Notes: generated by a model from the letters alone, not told the origin. Numbered from the stretch's first letter, positions 8,699 to 18,752 are shown. The stretch: 64,000 nucleotides of DNA from Terasakiella sp. SH-1 (GCF_004564135.1 NZ_CP038255.1:2095501-2159500); one strand, 5' to 3'. Numbers and translations: made by a program.

Positions 8699-10786
8699 TT
8701 ATCCCTCCAATTTGGAGAAATCTGCAATCCCGTCCAATGCATGGCCGATCTGCGACAACAGGCGCAGACGGTTGGCACGTACATCAGTGGATTCACAGTT
8801 TACCGTCACCTTATCGAAGAACGCATCAACCGGTCCCCGCAAGGTTGCAAGCGCAGCCATTGCCTCGGCAAAACGTTCTTCTTCAAGAGCAGTGACCAGA
8901 GTCCCCATGACTGGTTCCAGCTTCTCAAACAGCTTTTGTTCTTCATCTTGTTCCAAAAGAACCGCATCCACACGACCATCGTATTTGACACTGTCTTTTT
9001 TCTCTTCGATGCGAACAATATTCATGGCACGGCGATAGGCCGCGACCAAATTCGCCCCATCATCAGATGACAGGAATTCTTTCAAGGCTTTCACACGCGC
9101 CAGCAAACGCACGAAATCATCTTCCCCCCCTTTGGAGAAAACAGCCGTAATCAAATCATGCGCAATCCCTTCGTCTTTCAAATGAACTTTGAGACGATCA
9201 GCAAAGAAATCAAGCAGGTTTTGTTCATTTTCCACCGTATGGGCCGGAACGGAGCTCAGGCCATTCACAGTGGAATAAGCCGTATGGGCTTCTGAAAAGA
9301 CCTTCAGCAGGTTCAGGCGCAGGCCGTTTTCAAGGATCAAACGGATCACACCCAAAGCGGCACGGCGCAGTGCAAACGGATCTTTTGATCCTGTTGGCTT
9401 TTCATCAATGGACCAGAAACCGACCAGCGTGTCGATCTTATCGGCCATGGAAACCGCAATGGAATTCGGTGCCGACGGGCAAGTATCACTTGGGCCTTGC
9501 GGGGCATAATGATCCGCAATGGCTTTTGCCACTTCCGCCTTTTCGCCTTTATGTTTGGCGTAATATTCCCCCATGATGCCTTGCAGTTCGGGGAATTCAT
9601 AAACCATTTCTGAAACGAGGTCAGCTTTTGCCAAATGCGCTGCACGACAGGTCAGGCCCAGGTCTGCACCGTCAATCATTTCAGACAGTTCACCAGACAG
9701 TTTTTCCATACGGGCCACTTTTTGCCCCATGGACCCCAGCTTGGCATGGAACAACATGTCATCCAGTTTCGGCAACAAGTCTTCCAAATTCTTTTTCAAA
9801 TCCTGATCCCAGAAGAATTTGGCATCGGACAAACGCGCACGCAACACACGCTCGTTCCCCGCCACAATGGCTTTGCCGCCATCAGGGGCCACTTTATTTG
9901 CCACCACGATAAAGCGTGGGGCGAGTGTGCCGTCGTCTTTCAGGCAGGAAAAATATTTCTGGTGCGAACGCATGGAAGTGATCAAACATTCCTGCGGCAC
10001 TTCCATGAACTGATCATCAATCTGACCGGCATGAACCACCGGCCATTCCACCAGACCAGTGACTTCATTAAGCAGACCTTCATCGTCTTTCAGCACGTAG
10101 CCTTCTTCGCGTGCAACTTTTTCAGCCTGTTCTTTGATCGCCGCTTTACGCTCGTTTTGATCCAGCAGAACCTTATGTTCGCGCAACAATGTGCTGTAGC
10201 TTGCAAAATCATCAACGGAAAAATCTTTTGGTGCGAGGAAACGATGCCCACGTGTATAGCCACAAGACGTCACCGGACCAAAATCAAACGGCACAACAGC
10301 ACCATCCAGAATACAAAGGATATTTTGCAACGGGCGCACCCAACGAAGGGAGTTTGCCCCCCATTTCATGGATTTCGGCCAAGGTAATGCGTTCAGGGCT
10401 GCTGTCAGAATTTCAGGCAAGACCGCAATGGTATCCTGACCTTTTTTCTCAATAACAGCCACATAGAAGCTGCCCTTTTTACCTTCTTGAACGTCACACT
10501 GATCAATGCTGTCCAGCCCAGCCGATTTCAAGAAACCATTGACCGCCTGTTCCGGCGCACCAACTTTCGGGCCTTTGCGTTCTTCACGAACATCCGGCTG
10601 TTTAACCGGCAAGCCGTCAACCACCAGCGCGAGACGACGCGGTGTAACGAAATTTTTCACATCAGAAAATTCCAGACCGGCTTTTTTCAACCCTTCTGTA
10701 ACCAGACGTTTCAGGTCTTCAGAGGCACGGACCTGCATACGGGCCGGGATTTCTTCACTTAACAGTTCGAGTAACAGTTCAGCCAT
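8699..10786 (-). CDS. glyS: Glycyl-tRNA synthetase beta subunit
   Basis: A 695-residue protein starting [18 protein letters not shown], the highly conserved N-terminus of the bacterial alpha2beta2 GlyRS beta chain. It also has FVTPRRLAL and a C-terminal anticodon-binding, DALR-like region. With GlyQ it charges tRNA-Gly in the cytoplasm. The start lies three bases after the glyQ stop, consistent with coupled translation of the two subunits. Length is normal and no lesion was seen. Confidence 0.95.
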   Translation of the reverse strand: MAELLLELLSEEIPARMQVRASEDLKRLVTEGLKKAGLEFSDVKNFVTPRRLALVVDGLPVKQPDVREERKGPKVGAPEQAVNGFLKSAGLDSIDQCDVQEGKKGSFYVAVIEKKGQDTIAVLPEILTAALNALPWPKSMKWGANSLRWVRPLQNILCILDGAVVPFDFGPVTSCGYTRGHRFLAPKDFSVDDFASYSTLLREHKVLLDQNERKAAIKEQAEKVAREEGYVLKDDEGLLNEVTGLVEWPVVHAGQIDDQFMEVPQECLITSMRSHQKYFSCLKDDGTLAPRFIVVANKVAPDGGKAIVAGNERVLRARLSDAKFFWDQDLKKNLEDLLPKLDDMLFHAKLGSMGQKVARMEKLSGELSEMIDGADLGLTCRAAHLAKADLVSEMVYEFPELQGIMGEYYAKHKGEKAEVAKAIADHYAPQGPSDTCPSAPNSIAVSMADKIDTLVGFWSIDEKPTGSKDPFALRRAALGVIRLILENGLRLNLLKVFSEAHTAYSTVNGLSSVPAHTVENEQNLLDFFADRLKVHLKDEGIAHDLITAVFSKGGEDDFVRLLARVKALKEFLSSDDGANLVAAYRRAMNIVRIEEKKDSVKYDGRVDAVLLEQDEEQKLFEKLEPVMGTLVTALEEERFAEAMAALATLRGPVDAFFDKVTVNCESTDVRANRLRLLSQIGHALDGIADFSKLEG

Positions 10787-10789
10787 GAT

Positions 10790-11683
10790 TTATGCCTCCT
10801 CACCGACTTGGGTCTTCATCCAGGCTTCACAGCAGCCTTTTGCCATTGTACGTACACGACCGATATAAGCCGCACGTTCCGTCACGGAAATCACGCCTCG
10901 GGCATCAAGAAGGTTAAAGGTATGGCTGGCACGCACACACTGTTCATAAGCAGGCAGGGCCAGCGGTTCATCCAGACTCAACAGATGGGAACATTGCGTT
11001 TCCGCATCACGGAAATGCTGGAACAAAATATCTGTATTGGCATGTTCGAAGTTAAAGGCGGATTGTTCGCGTTCATTTTGCAAGAACACATCACCGTAAG
11101 AAACGCCTTCACCGTTGAAGTCCAGATCATAGACATTTTCAACACCCTGAATATACATGGCGAGACGTTCCAGACCGTAAGTCAATTCAACAGCCACCGG
11201 GTCACATTCAATGCCCCCGACCTGTTGGAAATAAGTAAACTGGGTCACTTCCATGCCATCCAGCCAGACTTCCCAGCCCAGACCCCAGGCACCCAATGTC
11301 GGGCTTTCCCAGTCATCTTCCACAAAACGGATATCGTGTAGATCCGTATCAATACCCAAGTGTTTGAGCGATTCCAGATAGAGTTCCTGAGAATCAGCCG
11401 GAGACGGCTTCAAGATCACCTGAAACTGATAGTAATGCTGCAAGCGGTTTGGATTTTCCCCATAACGACCATCAACCGGACGGCGTGACGGCTGCACATA
11501 AGCCGTTTTCCACGGCTTTGGCCCCAGTGCACGCAACGTGGTTGCCGGGTGGAATGTACCAGCGCCAACTTCCATGTCATAAGGTTGCAGGATTACGCAG
11601 CCCTTTTCGGCCCAGAAATTCTGGAGCGAGAGGATCAAATTCTGAAAACAGGTTTTCTTATTGGGTGTCGTGCCCATGGTCAT
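10790..11683 (-). CDS. glyQ: Glycyl-tRNA synthetase alpha subunit
   Basis: About 297 residues with the class II synthetase catalytic domain of the bacterial GlyRS alpha chain: [20 protein letters not shown] and [18 protein letters not shown] near the N-terminus and VYDLDFNG in the middle. It forms the alpha2beta2 enzyme with GlyS, encoded immediately downstream. Three start codons are stacked (GTG 11686, ATG 11683, ATG 11677) without a clear ribosome-binding site to decide. I give the first ATG. It is the first gene of the run. Confidence 0.94.
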   Translation of the reverse strand: MTMGTTPNKKTCFQNLILSLQNFWAEKGCVILQPYDMEVGAGTFHPATTLRALGPKPWKTAYVQPSRRPVDGRYGENPNRLQHYYQFQVILKPSPADSQELYLESLKHLGIDTDLHDIRFVEDDWESPTLGAWGLGWEVWLDGMEVTQFTYFQQVGGIECDPVAVELTYGLERLAMYIQGVENVYDLDFNGEGVSYGDVFLQNEREQSAFNFEHANTDILFQHFRDAETQCSHLLSLDEPLALPAYEQCVRASHTFNLLDARGVISVTERAAYIGRVRTMAKGCCEAWMKTQVGEEA

Positions 11684-11764
11684 CACTATCTAGATCTTTT
11701 AAAAACGTTTTTGCAGTGCAGAAATTAGCGGAAAATCCAAGGTCTGGTCAAGCGCTCTTCCATA

Positions 11765-12034
11765 TTATTTCTCGAAAGGACAGCCTGCTTTGCCACAAGC
11801 CGATTTTTTATCAGCAATCACATAATCCCCACATTTGGAACAAGCGACCAATTCTTCATAATCGGCCTCACTTGAAGATTGTTGGGCAGCTTGCGCACGT
11901 GTCTTTTCCTGTGGTGGGTTTGCACGGTTTTCTTCTTGTCTGGCCTGAAAACGACTAAACCATTTAAAACCATACCAAATCGCGGCAATCACAAGAACTG
12001 TGAACAAAAGTTTATTGGGACTAAAGCCAAACAT
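11765..12034 (-). CDS. PP0621-like small membrane protein with zinc-ribbon-type tail
   Basis: 89 residues: an N-terminal hydrophobic segment (LLFTVLVIAAIWYGFKW), a charged, Gln/Ala-rich linker, and a C-terminal module with CSKCGDY and a later C-x4-C pair (SACGKAGCPF), spaced like a small metal-binding knuckle. This architecture matches the uncharacterised PP0621 family. It is probably anchored in the inner membrane with the Cys cluster in the cytoplasm. Function unknown. Confidence 0.7.
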   Translation of the reverse strand: MFGFSPNKLLFTVLVIAAIWYGFKWFSRFQARQEENRANPPQEKTRAQAAQQSSSEADYEELVACSKCGDYVIADKKSACGKAGCPFEK

Positions 12035-12117
12035 GTGCGTAGGGTCTTCCAGCTATAAAAGGAGAAACTGTTTTAACAAAGCAAAGAACCAGAAGAAACC
12101 GATTTTTTGCACCAACC

Positions 12118-12801
12118 TTACTTACGCCCGGTTTTGAAATCTTCAGAAAACGAACCAAAACTTTCAAAAACATCAGGATCACGACGCTTTTTCTTTTTCT
12201 TTTTAGGCTTTTCTTCGCTAGAAGCACGCGCACCGGGCTGTTGCTGGGCAGACGATCTGGGCGGCGGTGGCGGTGTTGGCCTATCCTGCACCTTGTCTTC
12301 ATTCTTTTTAATGGGCGCTGCCATATCCGGTGCTTCTTCACTTTCCGGCACACCTGTGCGGGCAACTTCAACATCGCCAATTTTGCGCGGCTCATTCCCG
12401 GTTTTGGGACGGTTTAACGGCGGGGCATCCATATTGACGCGCACGCCCTTGCCATCTTGGACGTTATTGATCTGCATCTGTAAAGAATTCACATCGGCGC
12501 GCAGACGTTCAATGGCCAGTTCCATTTCATGGAAGGTTTCTTCCATATGGCCTTCCATAATCTCTTTGAAACGCTTGCTTTCTTCTTTGTTTTCATCACG
12601 CATCCAGTTGATGCGCTGCTTGAAATCGTTGTCGATCCATTCCTGTAATTCTTTGACTTTTTTGTCAAAGTCTTTACGCACGCCGACCTTAATGTCGTAA
12701 ATGGAGTTTGCGACATTGCCAAGATAGTAAACAATGAAAAAACCAACCAAAACCGCGACAGCAACGCCGACAGTAATGGCAACCGTGGCCGTTCCACTCA
12801 T
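12118..12801 (-). CDS. Membrane-anchored coiled-coil protein, function unknown
   Basis: 227 residues in three visible parts. There is one N-terminal transmembrane helix (about 6-30, VGVAVAVLVGFFIVYYLG), then a long charged helical region (about 35-115) with heptad-like spacing and many Glu/Lys, then a low-complexity tail with PTPPPPPRSS and a KKKKKKRR run. The tail suggests an unstructured, nucleic-acid- or membrane-contacting C-terminus. No catalytic motif is visible. It is separated from the PP0621-like gene by 83 bases on the same strand and may be co-transcribed with it. Confidence 0.65.
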   Translation of the reverse strand: MSGTATVAITVGVAVAVLVGFFIVYYLGNVANSIYDIKVGVRKDFDKKVKELQEWIDNDFKQRINWMRDENKEESKRFKEIMEGHMEETFHEMELAIERLRADVNSLQMQINNVQDGKGVRVNMDAPPLNRPKTGNEPRKIGDVEVARTGVPESEEAPDMAAPIKKNEDKVQDRPTPPPPPRSSAQQQPGARASSEEKPKKKKKKRRDPDVFESFGSFSEDFKTGRK

Positions 12802-13031
12802 ACCAATCCATTCCTCTTAAAGAGATTCAGCTTTATAATCAAAGCACTCAATCTAAACCCCAATCACACGGCATATAAAAAAGCAAGCTTCTACCATGTT
12901 TTACAAGATAGTCTACATGGACTTGAAAGAAACACCATAAAAAAAAGAAAAGGGATTGACGATTTTACTCATTACACGCCATACGATTGTGTTAGTATGA
13001 AAATAAATCCACAAAAAAGTGGAGAGCGCTC

Positions 13032-15185
13032 ATGGCTCCGCGTTCAAAAAAAGAAATGGAACTTTCCGAACTACTCGCCTGGTCCCCCAATACAGGAACG
13101 GGTAAGTTCGTCTTAAACCCAGCCTATTGGCTTTTCCCTCTTGCCCTATGGGCCTTGATTGTCGGGGCATCCCTTTATCATAATGTGCGTGAAGTTGAAC
13201 AGCACACCCTTGAAACTGCAACCAACAAGGGACGCTTTATTTTCGCTATGGTCGAAGATGTGCGCCTATGGAACGCCCGCCATGGCGGCACATACGTCCC
13301 TGAAACGGAACAAAGCCCATCCAACCCCTTTCTCAATGATCCCTCCAAGGATATTATTACTTTGGAAGGGCGCAAGCTGACCAAATTAAATCCGGCCTAT
13401 ATGACCCGTCAAATTGCCAGTGTCATTCAGGAAAACAGCCAGACCATCATCAACATCACCAGCCTGAAACCCCTAAATCCAAACAATATGGCTGACCCAT
13501 GGGAACGTAATGCCCTCAGTGCCTTTGAACAAAAAAACAAGGAAATGTTTGCTTTCATCAACATGGGGGAGATTGATCTATTTCGCTATATGGCCCCCCT
13601 GATGGTGAAAAAATCCTGTCTTACCTGCCATGCTCATCAAGGCTATCAAACCGGTGATGTACGCGGCGGTATCAGCATTTCGTTCAGTGCAAATAGTTTT
13701 TTAAAAACCCAAAATGCCCAAATCCGCACCCATATCATTCTTCATACCGTCGCCTTTGCCGCTTTATGTGCCCTCACCTTGTTTGGCCTTACGAAAATGC
13801 GTCGCCAAATGACGTTACTGGCAACCTTGAACAAACGTCAGGAAGAAATCGTTCAGATCCGCACCCATGACTTACAGGAAGAATCACGCAAACGCCATGA
13901 AGCCGAAGCCCGCTTCCGCCTGTTTATTGATGCTTCTGCCGAAGGCATTGTCGCCCTGGATACAAAAGGCATCTGCACCTTTGCCAACCCCAAGGCTGCC
14001 AAGCTTCTTGACCTAAAGGATGCAGAAGAACTCATTGGCCGAAACTTTCATGAAGCCAGCGGTCATCACACCCATTGTGAAAAAGATATCGCCACTCATA
14101 ATTGCCCCCTGTTTGAATGTACCAAACAAGGCAAAGAGCGATACAGCGACAAGGAGTTTTTCTGCACATCCAAAGGCATCCCCTTCCCGGTTGAATATTT
14201 CGCCTCTCCTGTTTATGACGACGGGGCCATTATTGGCATTATCCTGACCTTCGTCGATATTTCGGCACGTAAAGCCCATCAAAGCGAAATCACCAAACTT
14301 TCCACAGCCGTTGAACAGAGCCCGGCAACCACAATCATCACCGATCGCAACGGGGTGATTGAATTTGTCAACGAACGTTTTTGCGAAGTCACGGGCTATG
14401 GCAAGGAAGAAGTCATTGGGCGCACCCCCAGCCTGTTGAAATCCGGTCATACCGATAAAAACGTCTATCAAAGCATGTGGGCGACCTTGCTCAACGGCAA
14501 GGAATGGAAAGGTGAATTTCTCAATCGCAAAAAAGACGGTACCTTATTTTGGGAAGAAGCCCTGATCTCCCCCATCTCAAACGAATATAATGAAATCACC
14601 CATTTTGTGGCCGTCAAACGGGACATTACCGAATTTAAGCTGGAAATGGATGAAGTCTGGCGGCAAGCTAACTATGACCTTCTCACCAATTTGCCCAACC
14701 GCCACCTGTTTGAAGACCGCCTTGAAAACGCTGTTGCTCTGGCCTTGCGTGAAGATCGGCAACTGGCCTTACTCTTCATTGATCTTGACGGTTTCAAGGC
14801 TGTGAATGATACCTTTGGGCACGATGCTGGCGACCATGTGCTTAAAATCAGCGCACAACGCCTCAAAGGTCTGATCCGCCATAGCGATACGGCTGCGCGC
14901 TTGGGCGGAGATGAATTCGTCATCATCCTGCATGAACCGACCTCCCCTGACAATGTTGCCGTCATTGCCCAAAAAATTATTGATGAGGTCTCAACAGACA
15001 TCAACTTTAAAGGAGACGACATGGCCGTTTCAGCTTCTATCGGCATTGCTATGATGCCCCATGACAGCACCGACCCGCACGAGCTGTTACGCTACGCCGA
15101 TATCGCCATGTATGGTGCTAAACAAGATGGTAAAAACGGCTTTTGCTATTATGAACGCTATAAAGAGGGTATCAGTCAGGGTTAA
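13032..15185 (+). CDS. Diguanylate cyclase with heme-motif periplasmic sensor and two PAS domains
   Basis: 717 residues. A transmembrane helix (about 33-52) is followed by a periplasmic Tll0287/DUF3365-like domain containing CLTCH (about 196-200), a c-type heme-binding CxxCH motif. After a second helix (about 236-254) come two PAS domains (about 290-410 and 417-530) and a GGDEF domain with intact RLGGDEF (about 623-629). An RHSD inhibitory site lies five residues before GGDEF. It should make c-di-GMP in response to a redox or gas signal at the heme, with product feedback. The start ATG at 13032 has GGAGAG just upstream. Heme attachment is predicted, not shown. Confidence 0.9.
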   Translation: MAPRSKKEMELSELLAWSPNTGTGKFVLNPAYWLFPLALWALIVGASLYHNVREVEQHTLETATNKGRFIFAMVEDVRLWNARHGGTYVPETEQSPSNPFLNDPSKDIITLEGRKLTKLNPAYMTRQIASVIQENSQTIINITSLKPLNPNNMADPWERNALSAFEQKNKEMFAFINMGEIDLFRYMAPLMVKKSCLTCHAHQGYQTGDVRGGISISFSANSFLKTQNAQIRTHIILHTVAFAALCALTLFGLTKMRRQMTLLATLNKRQEEIVQIRTHDLQEESRKRHEAEARFRLFIDASAEGIVALDTKGICTFANPKAAKLLDLKDAEELIGRNFHEASGHHTHCEKDIATHNCPLFECTKQGKERYSDKEFFCTSKGIPFPVEYFASPVYDDGAIIGIILTFVDISARKAHQSEITKLSTAVEQSPATTIITDRNGVIEFVNERFCEVTGYGKEEVIGRTPSLLKSGHTDKNVYQSMWATLLNGKEWKGEFLNRKKDGTLFWEEALISPISNEYNEITHFVAVKRDITEFKLEMDEVWRQANYDLLTNLPNRHLFEDRLENAVALALREDRQLALLFIDLDGFKAVNDTFGHDAGDHVLKISAQRLKGLIRHSDTAARLGGDEFVIILHEPTSPDNVAVIAQKIIDEVSTDINFKGDDMAVSASIGIAMMPHDSTDPHELLRYADIAMYGAKQDGKNGFCYYERYKEGISQG

Positions 15186-15194
15186 GATCAGGCT

Positions 15195-15962
15195 CTATTG
15201 TTTTAAATCAAGCCCATCGCCATTTTTCAGAATGCCTGCTGCAATCGGGCTATAGTCTCCATTATCTTCATGCACGACGAGACCGCCTGAAATTTTCATC
15301 GGTGTCTTGATGGCTTTGCGCCCTTGTAACAAAAAGCGCTTGGCCCCCCGGCGCTGCATCCCGGTCGGGTTCATGGACCAAATAGGATAAAGGATCAACT
15401 CCCCCAAGCGCCCGTTCAAAGCAGCCAGAGTTTCTTCCAAACGTTCTGAGCGATTGATAAAGGTCACAGTTCCCTTGGGCTTGGTCATACGTAACATATA
15501 ATCCACCCAATCCTGCAGGCAGCTGTCTTCTTCCATATGGGCACGCGCCTTAATCTCATTGGGGGGACGATGCCCCGACCCGGCCTCATAAAAAGGGGGA
15601 TTTGCCATCACATGGTCAAATGAATTGGGTTCCGGGTCCATTGGCCGGTTTGTTAAATCAGCCTGCACCAAACGTACACGATCCGCCATATGGTTAAGTT
15701 GGCAGTTTTTCTCTCCAATCCGGATCAGGTCGTCCTGAATATCAAGACCGCACACTGTCACACCGGGCACACGTGCGGCCAAACAAAAAGTCGCAGCCCC
15801 CACACCGCACCCCACATCCAGCACCTTTTGACCTGCTTTGGCGGGGATGGACGCGGCCAAGAAAACCGGGTCTGTTGCCGCACGATAGCCCTCAACAGGT
15901 TGCAATAAGCGAACCTTACCACTTAAAAACAGGTCTTCGCTTAACTTGAGCAGGTCACTCAC
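15195..15962 (-). CDS. tRNA1(Val) A37 N6-methyltransferase-like protein
   Basis: 255 residues with a Rossmann-fold SAM-binding domain: VLDVGCGVGAATFCLA (motif I) and MANPPFYE, the NPPF catalytic motif of N6-adenine methyltransferases. Similar proteins (YfiC/TrmN6) methylate A37 of tRNA1(Val). The start is GTG at 15960-15962, overlapping the DUF2007 gene stop by 8 bases, so the two are coupled. The exact tRNA target is inferred from the family only. Its 3' end converges on the diguanylate cyclase with 9 bases between the stops. Confidence 0.8.
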   Translation of the reverse strand: MSDLLKLSEDLFLSGKVRLLQPVEGYRAATDPVFLAASIPAKAGQKVLDVGCGVGAATFCLAARVPGVTVCGLDIQDDLIRIGEKNCQLNHMADRVRLVQADLTNRPMDPEPNSFDHVMANPPFYEAGSGHRPPNEIKARAHMEEDSCLQDWVDYMLRMTKPKGTVTFINRSERLEETLAALNGRLGELILYPIWSMNPTGMQRRGAKRFLLQGRKAIKTPMKISGGLVVHEDNGDYSPIAAGILKNGDGLDLKQ

Positions 15963-16179
15963 AGGCCATTTCTCCGTCTTGCAACTGCTTTAAAATACGT
16001 TGTGCCCGATAAAAATCTTCATCTGCCACCATAATCCGACTTGAAGCCACCGCCATATCACCGGGAAACAGGCTGGCGACATATCCATCAAATAGATCAA
16101 AGGCAATATCTTCACATTCAAGATGATATTTCAAAGCCGATAGAAAAACCGGATCGCCAGTGGCAACTAACTCTTTCAT
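15955..16179 (-). CDS. DUF2007 family protein (putative signal-transducing protein)
   Basis: 74 residues from the ATG at 16177-16179, which has GGAAGGGG upstream. A longer TTG-start reading from 16200 is less likely. MKELVATGDPVFLSALKYHL is the recognisable N-terminus of DUF2007, a small fold related to PII-like signalling proteins. It overlaps the downstream methyltransferase by 8 bases, a conserved pairing in alphaproteobacteria as far as I know. The role is unknown. Confidence 0.75.
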   Translation of the reverse strand: MKELVATGDPVFLSALKYHLECEDIAFDLFDGYVASLFPGDMAVASSRIMVADEDFYRAQRILKQLQDGEMACE

Positions 16180-16299
16180 AAATGCGATATCCCCTTCCAA
16201 CTCGCGCCTAAACCTGCTATTTGACTTGTGCCTTGTGATTTTCTGGTTGATTTCAGCATAAAATACAAGGTCAAACTATAATTATCGTTATGGAATAAC

Positions 16300-17298
16300 A
16301 TGGATAAGACGCCGTCAAGCCCCACCGCTGTTGAAGTGCTCACCAATCTGGTGGCCGATGACCTCAAAGCCGTAAATCTGGCCATTGTTGAAAGAATGCA
16401 AAGCCCGGTGGCCCTGATCCCACAACTGGCAGGTCATTTGATTGCCGCAGGTGGCAAACGTTTGCGCCCCATGCTGACACTGGCCAGTGCCCAGCTGCTG
16501 AATTATCAGGGGGACAAGCATATCGGCTTGGCTGCTTGTGTTGAATTTATCCATACCGCCACTTTGCTCCATGACGATGTGGTGGATGAAAGCGACCTGC
16601 GCCGCGGTCAAGACAGCGCCAATGCCATCTGGGGCAATAAACCCAGTGTTTTAGTCGGTGACTTCCTGTTCAGCCGTAGTTTTGAATTAATGGTTCAAGC
16701 AGATAGCCTGAAAGTCATGGAAATTCTTTCCCATGCCTCTTCCGTTATTGCACAAGGGGAAGTCCTGCAACTCATCACAGCCAATGATGCAGACACCACA
16801 CAAGAAGCCTACCTCGAAGTCATTCAGGCCAAGACAGCACAACTTTTTGCCGCTGCCTGCCATGTCGGCGGTCTGGTTGCCGGGTCCACACCTGAAGAAG
16901 AAGAAGCCCTACAAGCCTATGGCAACAATCTCGGCATTGCGTTTCAGCTGATTGACGATGCTCTGGATTATTCCGCCAAGCAGGCTGAATTGGGCAAAGC
17001 CGTGGGCGATGATTTCCGCGACGGTAAAATGACCCTGCCCGTTATTTTGGCTGTTGCCCGTGGTGATGACGAAGAAAAAGCCTTCTGGAAACGCACACAG
17101 GAAGACCAGGAGTTCCGCGATGGCGACCTGGAACACGCCCTGAGCCTCCTCAACAAACATAACACGCTGGACGACACGGTTAGCCGTGCACGTGACTATG
17201 GTAATCAGGCGATTTCAGTCCTCGACATTTTCCCCGATAGCCCGGCCAAAGAAGCCTTAAAAGGCATCGTCACTTTCTGCATTGAGCGGGCCTATTAA
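16300..17298 (+). CDS. ispB: Polyprenyl diphosphate synthase (octa/decaprenyl)
   Basis: 332 residues of all-alpha trans-prenyltransferase fold. The first Asp-rich motif LLHDDVVDESDLRRG (about 90-104) and the second LIDDALDY (about 217-224) bind Mg2+ and the allylic diphosphate. GGKRLRPML near residue 50 binds IPP. The enzyme extends FPP/GPP with IPP to make the ubiquinone side chain. Product length cannot be read from sequence; C10 is common in alphaproteobacteria. It is divergent from the DUF2007 gene across 120 bases and directly upstream of tRNA-Pro. Confidence 0.92.
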   Translation: MDKTPSSPTAVEVLTNLVADDLKAVNLAIVERMQSPVALIPQLAGHLIAAGGKRLRPMLTLASAQLLNYQGDKHIGLAACVEFIHTATLLHDDVVDESDLRRGQDSANAIWGNKPSVLVGDFLFSRSFELMVQADSLKVMEILSHASSVIAQGEVLQLITANDADTTQEAYLEVIQAKTAQLFAAACHVGGLVAGSTPEEEEALQAYGNNLGIAFQLIDDALDYSAKQAELGKAVGDDFRDGKMTLPVILAVARGDDEEKAFWKRTQEDQEFRDGDLEHALSLLNKHNTLDDTVSRARDYGNQAISVLDIFPDSPAKEALKGIVTFCIERAY

Positions 17299-17406
17299 AA
17301 AAATCAGATTAGGGCTTGCCACAGGTTTTCCAACAGGCTATATACCGCCCACACAAATTCAAGATGGTGTCCCGAACACAAAAAACGCCATCTTGATACA
17401 TATGAT

Positions 17407-17483
17407 CGGGAAGTAGCTCAGCCTGGTAGAGCACTGTCTTCGGGAGGCAGGGGCCGGAGGTTCGAATCCTCTCTTCCCGACCA
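17407..17483 (+). tRNA. tRNA-Pro (anticodon CGG)
   Basis: 77 nt. The acceptor arm CGGGAAG pairs with CTTCCCG, followed by A and an encoded CCA. The anticodon stem CTGTC/GGCAG encloses loop TTCGGGA, giving anticodon CGG. The T arm reads GGAGG-TTCGAAT-CCTCT. It is followed at once by a terminator and then by accessory DNA, which makes it a candidate integration site. I found no second copy of its 3' end further right. The rest of the 17299-17647 gap holds no gene. Confidence 0.95.
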
Positions 17484-17486
17484 TTC

Positions 17487-17516
17487 AAAACCCCTTGATT
17501 TATCAAGGGGTTTTTT
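17487..17516 (+). terminator. Rho-independent terminator after tRNA-Pro
   Basis: AAAACCCCTTGA-TTTA-TCAAGGGG followed by six T residues: an 8-bp perfect GC-rich stem that starts three bases after the tRNA CCA end. Confidence 0.9.
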
Positions 17517-17647
17517 GTTTGTCTAATATACTGTGAAAAAGACCATGTGTCCATTTTGGGTCTTTTTTGGGTCCAACCTGTTTTGGTGGCAAGTGGCGTT
17601 GTGCGGGGAAAGTGACACCTAGCCTAACAGGTTTCATTTCTCTCCGT

Positions 17648-18390
17648 TCAGTCGGTTTCGGGCAACCCTAAATATTGGATTGCATTCCCTTCACCTATTC
17701 TCTGAGCCTCTTCCCTGGAAATTTGAAGAAGTGCAGACATGTAATCATTGTCATGTTCCAACAGAACTTCTTGAGAAATAGGGTCACTGTTTACCCCTGA
17801 ACAAAGGAGGTTAAATAACTCTTGTCCCTTGGTTATAAGCGGCAAATTATTTGAAACACTACCGTATGTATTCAGCGGTTTATCCTTAGATACAGCTAGG
17901 ATTTCTAACCAACGTTCAAAATCAGGAAAACTAACATGATGATTCACCGTTAAACCTTCTGATCGAGCAGCTTCAACCTCCAAACGAATTTTTTCATTCT
18001 CAGTCCATACACCATTTCTACCACCATTTTTGTTATAGGGTGTATCAGCATCATGCATTATACCAAAAGGCACTTTGAAGTGACGTAAAATTCTCGCCAA
18101 TGGTGCTAAAAGCGCTTTACCCCGTGCTTTAACAATTGTTGCCTGCTGTGCTAATTGGTGATCCACTTCAATTACTGCCGCCAAAAACGCTGCATGCTCG
18201 GTATCACCTTCAACTAAGATAGGAAAGGAGCCGAAGAACATCTCGCTGACATTAGCATCAATCTGCATCAACGCTTTCAGTTTATTTATTGTTCCAGCAT
18301 CTTCGAATGAAGCATTATCCGATTTATAAGTTCTTGTTGAAACACTACCTTCGGGGCCGCTACTTTCTAGCCGGACAATTGTTGTATGAT
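17648..18390 (-). pseudogene. OLD-family nuclease, C-terminal TOPRIM fragment cut by IS3 element
   Basis: The frame is open on the minus strand from the IS edge to the stop at 17648. Residues include SFPILVEGDTEHAAFLAA (the TOPRIM E-motif) and later GIMHDADTPYNK (the DxD motif), typical of the C-terminal nuclease half of OLD (overcoming lysogenization defect) proteins. The ABC-type ATPase half that normally precedes it is missing: the reading frame is open straight into the IS3 end at 18391, and no ATPase sequence lies beyond the element. OLD proteins act in DNA metabolism and phage defence. A short internal start (18268) could make a 206-residue TOPRIM-only protein, so residual activity is not excluded. 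Confidence 0.75.
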
Positions 18391-18470
18391 TGGCGTAGCC
18401 CCCGAAAAGTGGTCCACATAAAATGTTAGTTTTTTTGGCTTATTCAAATCCATGAATAAGGAGAAAAGAC

Positions 18471-18752
18471 ATGGGAAAACAGAAACGTCCAACGCCTGAA
18501 CAGATCATCATGAAGCTTCGTGAAGCTGAGGTTTTTATTGCTCAAAGGCATACCATTGCCGATGCTGCCCGCAAAATCGGTGTGACGGAACAGACCTATT
18601 ATCGCTGGCGAAGCCAGTATGGCGGGATGAAAACCTCTCAGGCCAAAAAGATGAAAGCTTTGGAACAGGAAAACGCCCGTCTTAAAAAGGCGGTGGCCGA
18701 ACTGACGTTAGACAAGCTGATCCTCAAGGAGGCAGCCGAGGGAAACTTCTGA
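18471..18752 (+). CDS. IS3-family transposase OrfA
   Basis: 93 residues with a helix-turn-helix (HTIADAARKIGVTEQTYYRW, about 27-46) that binds the terminal repeats, and a C-terminal leucine-zipper-like helix (KALEQENARLKKAVAELTLD) for multimerisation. GGAGAAAAGAC just before the ATG is a good ribosome-binding site. Its last codons carry G_GGA_AAC, so a fraction of ribosomes should shift into orfB to make the OrfAB transposase. Confidence 0.93.
   Translation: MGKQKRPTPEQIIMKLREAEVFIAQRHTIADAARKIGVTEQTYYRWRSQYGGMKTSQAKKMKALEQENARLKKAVAELTLDKLILKEAAEGNF
18740..18746 (+). promoter_or_regulatory. Programmed -1 frameshift heptamer G_GGA_AAC
   Basis: In the orfA frame the bases read GAG GGA AAC TTC TGA, so GGGAAAC has the X_XXY_YYZ phasing needed for tandem -1 slippage. 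In the shifted frame it reads GGG AAA CTT CTG and continues LSPARRRN into orfB without a stop. Matches established IS3-family translational control. Confidence 0.75.

Noticed and set aside
9635-10387. 250-residue plus-strand ORF inside glyS
   Set aside because: Shadow of the glyS reading frame; no ribosome-binding site or family feature.
17309-17554. 81-residue minus-strand ORF over tRNA-Pro
   Set aside because: It is antisense to the tRNA and its terminator.
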